Positions 8,501 to 17,500 of a stretch of DNA of 64,000 nucleotides are shown piece after piece; positions within the stretch are counted from its first letter, which is position 1; every line of letters begins with the position of its first letter. Source of the stretch: Dendrophyllia cribrosa (taxonomy: Eukaryota; Cnidaria; Anthozoa; Scleractinia; Dendrophylliidae); the NCBI GenBank assembly GCA_024195265.1, contig JAJLRJ010000005.1:30887036-30951035 (forward strand), given 5' to 3'. The position numbers and the translations under genes were made by a program. Under the pieces are notes generated by a model. The model saw only the letters and a program-made list of their open reading frames with translations. It was not told where the DNA came from and made no database searches.

Positions 8501-11500
8501 TCGAGGCCCTCTTTGCTATTCAACTGAAGAAGAGTTACCCAGATCTGGTTGGATACAGACTGTAGATATTTTGTTATTAAGGAGAAGTGACAGCCACGAA
8601 TAGTAAATTTTCAGCTTCAGTTACTGCTTGAAACAAATCCCACATATTTTCAAATGCAAAGTATGTACATGTAGGTTAGATGCAATTTCAGTAACATTTA
8701 ATTCCAGGGTTTAATGTACTGAACTACTACTGCATATGATTGTTACAGGTCAAATTTGATTACAGGTTAATTTTGATTTTCCTTTGTTTGTTATTCATTA
8801 TCATATACAGTGGAACCTCGATTTAACAAACCTCTATATAACAAATACCTCAGTATAACAAACTATATTCTTCAGCCCGGCAAAATTACAAGTAAAATGT
8901 ATGGAACAGAACCTCTATATAACAAACCTCGATATAACAAAATCCTCGCTATAACAAACACAATCCGGCACCCCAAACGTAAAATCTTCCCCGATATAAC
9001 GAATACATGTAAATGTCAACATGCGACAAAAGATGAATGCGGAACAGATGAACAGTGTATGCTATAGGGAAAAGGTATAACCTCTACAGTTTTCCAGTGC
9101 CGTAGTTATGTTTACAGTGCACTGTAGCTTCATACAGGCATTAAAGTGCAAATGTTATTTGTTAAGATCCGGAAATACGTAACACTGTTACAAAACAATT
9201 ATTAGCTATACCTAAAAACAAAACGAACATTTTGGTTGTTTTTCCGCAAATTTGTTATAACGAGGTTTTCGATATAACGACCCCTCGATATAACAAACCA
9301 ATTTCCTCAGTCCCTTGGCACTTCGTCAAATCACGTTCCACTGTATTTTTTAAGCATAGAAAAGAACAATGGAAAATCAAAATGAACCTAAAATCAAATT
9401 TGTATAGGTAATCACATGATTTCGAGTGCGATTTGGAATAAATGAGCACGAGTAAATTTTTCAAAGACTACAAATTGCACGAGCCGCTTCGGCGAGTGCA
9501 ATTTGTAGTCTTTGAAAAATTTACGAGTGCTCATTTATTCCAAATTGCACGAGAATAATCATGTGATTACTTGTTAATAATATACATGCAAAAATTTCTG
9601 TCACGCTGCGATTGTTTTCGTTACAAAAATTCACTTTGCCACGCTTCGATTACTCCACTTCAGATTGGTCGAAATTTTGACAGGTGAATTCATGCGTGAA
9701 TATAGTCTTTCTTAGCCACTGTTAGAAACTTTGTAAAAGAACGAAGCAAAACATAGACGTCCGGCCATGGTTTTGCTCTTATCCGCAGGCTGGTATTGTT
9801 GAAAGGTTTCGACGTACGCTGCCGCCGTTTTGTTTATTCCAATCAGTTATTTACGCCGCTGGGATCGGAAAAGTCTTCAACGCTCTTGACGACTTTGAAA
9901 GCTAAAACAACGAGGTGAAAGCTTCCAAACGGTTTTTTGTCAGCACAGGAGAATGTTTAATCACAGGTCTGAGTTCATTTGCTCCACAGGACATTACCAA
10001 GATTAGATTTAGACGCTTTTATGGCGCCTTTTTGCTTTCTTGTTGTAATGGGTGGACATTTCTTTTAAGCTAAAGGCCTTTCTATTTTAAACGTAAACAG
10101 TTATTGTTTATTGTAATTATATTGTTTAATTAGATTCTTAGGTTAGCATTTGTTTTAACTCCAGCGTAAAATTCATCACGGGTTTTCGTAGGCGCCTCAT
10201 TGATTCTCCGCTTCGTTTTCTTTGTTGACTTGTACTCGTGTCCTTTTTTTCCCAAATCTCCTAGAATTTATCAGTAATTAGAACTTTTTTCTGTTTTCGT
10301 ATTTTGAATCAGTTTTCTTTCAAGACTTTTAAAATTCCGTTATACTGTTTAAATCTTGTTTAATTTGTGTCCGCCATTTTGTTTCTGCATGGCTCGAAAT
10401 CTGTTCAGCTATCCTAACTGTCAATCATTTTAATTTCAACTTTTTGCACTCAATTTCACCTTTTTGCACTCAATTTTAACTTTCTGCACTGTTTGGGATT
10501 AATTGACATTCTCTCAGCCAATCAGAATGCAGAAATTTTTGCATGTATATTATTAGACCTGTAACACATATTCTGTACAAAAGTGTCTGTAAGTTCCATT
10601 CCGTTAAGTTCTATTCGGTTTGTAAATAAAACGGTTTTAATGCTCTTCACATGTGGAAAACGCTCTGGAACAGGTCCTGTAGTCAATGACAATGTAAATA
10701 CATGTAATCACCCTACTGTTAGTATGTTTTCAAAGAATTTTTTTCCGCACCCTGCTATTACCGACTCTCGCTATTACGGACACCTAATCCTGGTCACGAG
10801 GGTGTCTGTAATAGCAAGAATTGACTGCATTTGCAAGCAATAGCCCTTTTCGCGGTTAACCTTTCTCGTTTGCATTACAATAACATTCAACATGATTGTG
10901 AGGCAGGTTCATTCATTCATTCATTTTATTTGCCATTAACCACATAAAAATATGTATAAATATGTCCAGGTTAACCACGAAAAGGGCTATTGTTATGCAA
11001 AAGTGTAATTTGATTTCTTGTTTGACTTTGTATTGCATTTGTGTTGCTTTTTTGTAAAGTTGAACTTAAGTTGGCAGCGCTTGTACATGTATGAACTTAA
11101 GTCTGTAAAACTGATTTCTTTTCTCCTACGTGTGCAGACTCCACCAGAGACTTATCAGTAAGTAATTTTTGTACAAGTGCTTCTCACTAGTTCAGCAATA
11201 CAAAATTATTCAAGCATATTTTTTGTCATCTTCACTATTTTTAGCTTAATTTCAAACACTTGCATACGGCTGTAGCTGTGGTATTGATTTTTTAAAATTA
11301 GGAGCACTTTCAGCAGCATAATAAATAGACTGCATGTACATGAACAACTTACTGTATTTACCCTACAGGAAAGGAGAAGGACAGAAAAAGACTGTGCACA
11401 AGGCAAAGACACTCAACCCTGTATTCAATGAGATCTTCTCCTTCCAACTGGAACAGTCTCAAATAGCAGACACCAAGCTGCGGGTGGCTGTCTGGGATCA

Positions 11501-14500
11501 TGATTTCTTTGGTGAGGATGATTTCAATGGTGAAGGCGTGGTGGATCTGTCCAGGATTAACCTCAATACAGGCACCCATACAGACTGGTTCATTCTTCAG
11601 CTTGAGGTACTGTGTTCACATGTACATGTATATATTTTAACACTTTATGTATTTTTAATGAAATATAAATGCATTGCAATGTTCTCACCAGAATTTTGCA
11701 TTTAGTTTTTTGAGCAAATATAAACACTGTACAAATGTACTAAGGTTAAGTAACATTGAAACCTTGTTAAATGTTTAATTGTAAACACAATTATAAATGA
11801 TTTATTTTTTAATACTTTAGACTGATTTCAGCATCAAAGGAGAATTGGAAATCAGCCTGGAGTATGAAGAACCTGAAAGTCTGATTGTAACAGTTCACAA
11901 AGCGTACAACATCAAAGCTGGCAACACTCTGAGAAACACATCTGATGCCTTTGTGAAGTGTGCAATTTCTGGCACTAACTTTCATCATGAAACCAAGGTT
12001 GGTTTGCATACATGTACATCTGTAGTTCTTCATCTGTTGCACGAGTTGTAACATTTGGATAAAAATTTTGATCACTTGATTGCTTGATTTCTTGATCACT
12101 CAATCAGCTGCAAACATTAAGCTGTTGATATGTAATGGTCACCTGCCTTACCTATAGGGACAGCAATGGAGGGAGGGGAGGGTGTGGAGTTTGATGCAGG
12201 GAATGGGAGATTGGTAATTCGGAATGCCTAGGAGAGGGGAGGGTCCAAAGGTGTGCAGGATCTTTTATTTAGAGCGTTTCATATTCCCATGTTGGCTCGT
12301 ACATGTAGGAGCCTTTGATTTAATGCTCTGCAACACAGAGCAGCATTTAACCCATTGAGTCCATTTTTTGACCATTGTCTGGCCAAATTGCAACTATAAT
12401 TTCTTGTAAACAAAAGCGTGTAGCCAAAACGTTGTTTGCAACATGAAACTATACATCCTGTCTTTGCAAGGGTTAGTTTATCACTTTTTCGTTTGGGGCA
12501 TGCACACAAAGCTAAATTTCCATCTCCATCTGTTTCATGTAAATGCTGGAGGAAGTGAAAATATTTCACAAGAAGTGACAATTGGTAGGAAGACCAAATT
12601 TTTCTGTCTTGAGGCTGTGCAAGATTTTTTTTTTGAGATTGTTCTATACTTTTCTTTTGTGCATGAATTTTTTTCTTTACTTTTGCTGTAAAGGAATATT
12701 ATTTGCCTAACCCCCCCCCCCCCCCCCCTCCTCAAAAATAAAATGGTCCATCCCTAATCTCATTTAAACTTGACTTGGTACAAGGACTGTGGCCCATCAC
12801 AGGCAGTTTGGGGTGGTTCAGGTGTCAGTGGGTTAATACCAACCTCCAAACTTACAAATTCTGTTTTTGAAATAAGGTAAATAAATTGCAATGTCCTTAT
12901 GTGCTCTTACCAACCACTACATGTGTACTTACTCACAAGTATTTGTCAAAGCAGCCATACCATTATTAAGTAATGCTTCACATAAGAACTATAGTAAACT
13001 TCATTGTTCTGCGGCAATGGCCGCTCTTTCCCACATACATGTAGAATACACTGTACATGTATCTTTGATTTTAAGAATAGAGGAGGAGCTGATGGTTCAT
13101 AATAATTATTATATTTCATTATAAAAATTTATACAGTAAATCCATTTGCGTCAAATATATTTTAGGAAATGTTCGTGCTTAACCAATCAGAATAGCTGAA
13201 GACAATAGCTACTAATTTTGCTTCTTTGATGAAGTTTCCCGAATACAATATCTTTTAAAAATTGCATGTTGTGCGATTGGGTCTCAAAATACTTGAAACC
13301 TTAAAAAATTTAGACTTATGCACCTTGAACCTTGACTTTTTAGCGGTTTTTGAGTCTAGGCCAGTGAGATCACTAGTTGAAACAATGAAAATAGTTGACA
13401 TTCCATTGTGCATTGCCGTTCAGCACTATCCTTCTTATGCAGATCATTACTTAAGGTACATAGATCGCTATCGGGTGGAAAAAAAAAGAGGGCAAAAAAT
13501 AAAAGAAATCAGAAGTTCATGATAAGTTGTAGTCAAATCCAAAGTTTCTAGCTTTCAATTGCACTAGAAACGGTAAAAACCGCTGCCAAATTTCGTTGTT
13601 GGGGCCGCCATTTTGATCCGCCATCTTGGAATCCTGGAGTTCATGCATGCGTGGCGTGGGCGAACCAACAGAGATTGTCACGAGGAGAACTCGAAACTTG
13701 CGTGGCTTGCGCGTGTACTCGTGTTGCGGTTCGCGGCGAAGGAAATATTCTGGATGAATCAAGTTCAGCTCGTTGCTATGCATTACATCATTGTTTACGA
13801 CGCCATATTGACTTTATAACAATAGACGAGAAATACCGAGGATTTTCGGCATTTTTCGGCCTATATTCGGCCTATATTCGGTGTTTGTTAAGACAAACAC
13901 TTCGAGCAGCGGTTTTACGATTATAATCCAAGATGGCGGCCAATAAGCAAAAGATTTCGGCGATAAATTGGCGTATTTTAGGCGCTAGCACAGACCGCAC
14001 TTAAAGGTATTTGGAAAATAAATGCGTAGATTAAACATATCTGGTTGAAATTTTCGTAGCTTATTCTCACAACGCGAAAGAAACTTTTCACGGGAGCCCG
14101 TAGTAAAACGATGTTTCTACTCGATATTACGACCATTTCAGTTCATGCCACATGTGTTTTGTTGTAAAAGCCGATATCCGATAAATGAAATGGGCTTCCA
14201 TTACGGACTCCCGTGAGAATTTTCCTAATCTGCATAGGAATAAATTGCCACATTTATTTTTTATCGGACTTTAAAAGTTAAGCTGTAAAACGACGATCTT
14301 TTATTTTTGAGCCCGCAATTCAAATAGGATTTCACACCTTAGGTGTGAAAATTGGCACCTCGGAAATTCCTTTTATTAAACCTTGACTTTAGTTGTCTCA
14401 ACCCGTCATATATTTACTACAATCAGTTGTTTTGTTTTCAAGAAATTTTTATTTAAAATCAACGTGTTAATAGCGATCGATGTACCTTAAACATTCATCC

Positions 14501-17500
14501 TTTGAATAATTTGTCCTTCTTTGTGTGTCGTCATGTTTAGGTTGTCAGTGGCTCTCTAAATCCAGAATTTGAAGAAACATTTGAGTTTGAAGTTCCACGG
14601 GAAGAGTTTTCCTCAAGGTACAGTTGTGTGGTTCCTTTTTAATACATACGACCACTTAAACAGCCCATTGAAATTTGGTCATATTAAAAGGAATGATGAT
14701 GGTCTTATCAATGGGTTTATGCGAATATTTGTAATAGAGTGATTTTAAACCATGAAATACATGTAGTTAAACCGTGAAATACAGTGTAGTCACTAAGCTA
14801 GTACTAAGGTACTCGTAGGCACTATTAGACACCAATTCCATTGTTTTCTTTTGTTTAGTTTTTACTAATTTTGGCTAATTTTGATTAACTGCTAGATACT
14901 GTTTCACGGTCTGAGTAAAATCACTCTATCATGTACATGTACATTGTACTAATAACAAATCACAGAGTATAATGCTAATCACCTATCAATTTGAATCACA
15001 AAATTTTCAATCAAAACTATATTTTATCAGTTTTTCTTTGCTTTTGCTATTAAAATAAACATATACATGTACATTGTTTATGTGCATATACATGTATGTA
15101 CATTGTATCAAGTGGCCTGTTAATAGGGTAAATTTTGCAAAGAAAATAACTGCATAAATTAGGTGTATCTCGATCATCCTTAGAGGGTGGAAAATGGAAT
15201 GAATTTATCAATCAATCAATCAATCAAATCTTTATTTTAATATGGTAAAAAATTCATCAGGTTTTTTGTTACATATAAAGTATAACTACATAACAATATT
15301 TAATAATAATAAATACAAATCTAAGAGTCTCTTTAAAATACTACTCAAAATTACACTAAACTATATTGTTTTCCATGAATGCCGTGTATCTAACTTAATT
15401 AACTAAAATGAAAGTTTAACAATTGCTTAAAACGATTTAGAGATTTCACTTGCCTAAGATTGCAGGGCAGACTGTTCCAGAGGGTTGCACCTCTATACAT
15501 TTATATACCATGGGTGAAAATGGAATTTGCTATGCATTGTATCTTCAAGAAGTGGGATGCAAAAAAGTGTTTAAATATTTACAGTGATTTGTACATGTAC
15601 ATTGTACACATGGGACATAAAACAGCAAATGTCACAAGTTCAGTCAATTCACACCAAGCTAAAACAAGAGTGGGACCAGGATTTTGACTGGCACAGGAAC
15701 AGAATTGATAAATCGTTTTTTGAACATCTTATACAGTTTCAGTCTATTTTATAATTTTTGTTTGTTAGTACTTAATGCTGTTTGATATTACATGTACATG
15801 TTCAATAATGTAAACCCAGTATGTATCTGTCAATCAGTCCTTATAATGCACCAAGGGATACACTAGGCCTGGTGTAGTTGCTTGAAATGGCTGTGATCTA
15901 CATGTATAAGGTCAATATACATATGCATAGATACTTATTTCTTGGTCGTTTTAAAAACTGGTTATGCGTACATGTACATATAGTTGCTTACATTGAGCTT
16001 ATATCAGTTTAAACAAAGTGCAAACCAATTGAACATACTAAAATGTGCATGGATGTAAAAGGGTTTTATGGTCTTTACCAGAAACTTATCACGTGATAAG
16101 GAGTGAATAAGGCGTGGCCATAGTGAGACCGTATTTTTTGGAAAGACAGGGAGGGTGGGGGCTCCCTTGGATTCACCCCTGGTAAAATTTGCTAGTGATA
16201 CCCCTGACAGGTTTTATGGGTTGCGGTTTACACTATTAGACAAAAAACAAACAGACGTGTTGTTATGTTGCTAAAGCGGTCATGTTACCTTGACAGAGCT
16301 GTGCTGTTTCACCTCCTTGACAAAGAATTAGTGGGAAGCAACAGTTCATTAGGACAAGTTCACATACAACTCAAACACCTGGACTTGGATGAACCTCTTA
16401 CACAGCGCTACCCTCTGGCTGATCTTGTAAGTTCTTTGCCTTACCCTTGTGCACCTCTGCTGAATGTCTACATGTAGACCGTACATTTTTGCCCCACGCT
16501 CAGTGGAATTGTCTTATTTGTTGCCCAAACGCTGTTTGTTACAGTTTATTCCTTAGAATGTTAAAAATAATCTCATTCACCAAGATTGTTCGCTCCATTA
16601 GTATTGGCCAAATCTATTTCTATGTCTTAGCGTGGACAGAGACAAAAGCTTAGGGGGCGGTCATTATTTAATGTCTCTTTAAAGAGGTTATTTTTAACAG
16701 TGAGATTATTAAATTAAGATTTGGGACAACGATTTTGAGTAATCCAGGTGTGGGGCAATTATACAAGAGATGGCTATCATCTAACCCTTAACTCCCAAGA
16801 GTGACAAAAATCAAAATTTAAGGAAAAATCCCAAATTTCATTTTGTAAAAAATATTCAAAAAACAAATGATACCATGCAAAAGTACTGCCGATGAGGTTT
16901 CAATTGAATGGTCACACAACAGGATTTCATCCACAGACTCAAAGGTTTCAACTACATTGTACATGTTTGTCTCCATAACTGACTCTGGGAGTTAAAGGGT
17001 TTAAGTAACATGGTTGTATTCCTCTTCCACTTGCGTTCGATGATGCTGATTAGTTTCCCTTGTCTGGGTAGAAAAATGAGTCTTACAAGCGAGCAGAATG
17101 GGCACAGACTGCTGTGGCACAGGAATTCAGAGAAGCAATGTACGCACATGCGTTGTACAGACATCCTCTCTTCTTACGTGGAATTGAAACCAAAGGACGA
17201 AAGGTAGGGCTTTAAACGAGTTGAACGACATACATGTAACCTGTATTTGTGTGATGGTGTCGTCCTATTTGAAAATCCTTTATGTTTTTTTTCATGCATG
17301 TATGCTCTAACAACTGAGATCTAGTTTTGGAATCGGTTGCATACTGTATCCCTACCGGTTACGTACTGTATCCCTACCGGTTACATACTGTATCCCTACC
17401 GGTTACATACTGTATCCCAACCGGTTACATACTGTATCCCTACCGGTTGCATACTGTATCCCTACCGGTTACATACTGTATCCCTACCGGTTGCATACTG

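Larger units (their letters stand above)
8192..10827. mobile_element. Possible large pogo/Tigger-like element hosting other insertions
   Basis: The left end CAGTCAACGCTTGCT and the complement of the right end (CAGTCAATTCTTGCT) match. Both are followed inward by repeated CTATTACGGACACC and CTATTACAGACA blocks, the tandem sub-repeat style seen in pogo/Tigger termini. TA precedes the left end, while the right flank reads CA, so the duplication is lost or the boundary is off. Three other elements lie inside. It could also be two separate solo ends. Confidence 0.5.
7518..11137. other. Intron 2, filled with nested DNA elements
   Basis: This 3.6-kb intron (up to the candidate microexon) is largely made of non-autonomous transposons: a TA-flanked pogo/Tigger-like MITE, an older larger relative, a 163-bp hairpin, a 981-bp MITE and a 155-bp MITE. 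Each is listed separately. No exon was recognised within it. Confidence 0.75.
11998..14540. other. Intron 4 of the C2-domain gene
   Basis: This 2.5-kb intron contains a possible MITE at 12347-12837 with a poly(C) tract near 12713-12729, and an inverted pair of ATGGCGGC motifs (13606-13941). No exon was seen. Confidence 0.65.

Noticed and set aside
8810..9067. 85-codon frame with repeated YNKPLYNKYLS-like sequence
   Set aside because: The repeats are the tandem CTCGATATAACAAA sub-terminal motifs of the Tigger-like MITE, so it is non-coding.
11138..11157. 20-nt version of the microexon using the stronger GTAAGT donor
   Set aside because: It would shift exon 3 out of the C2 reading frame. Only the 24-nt version or skipping keeps the phase.
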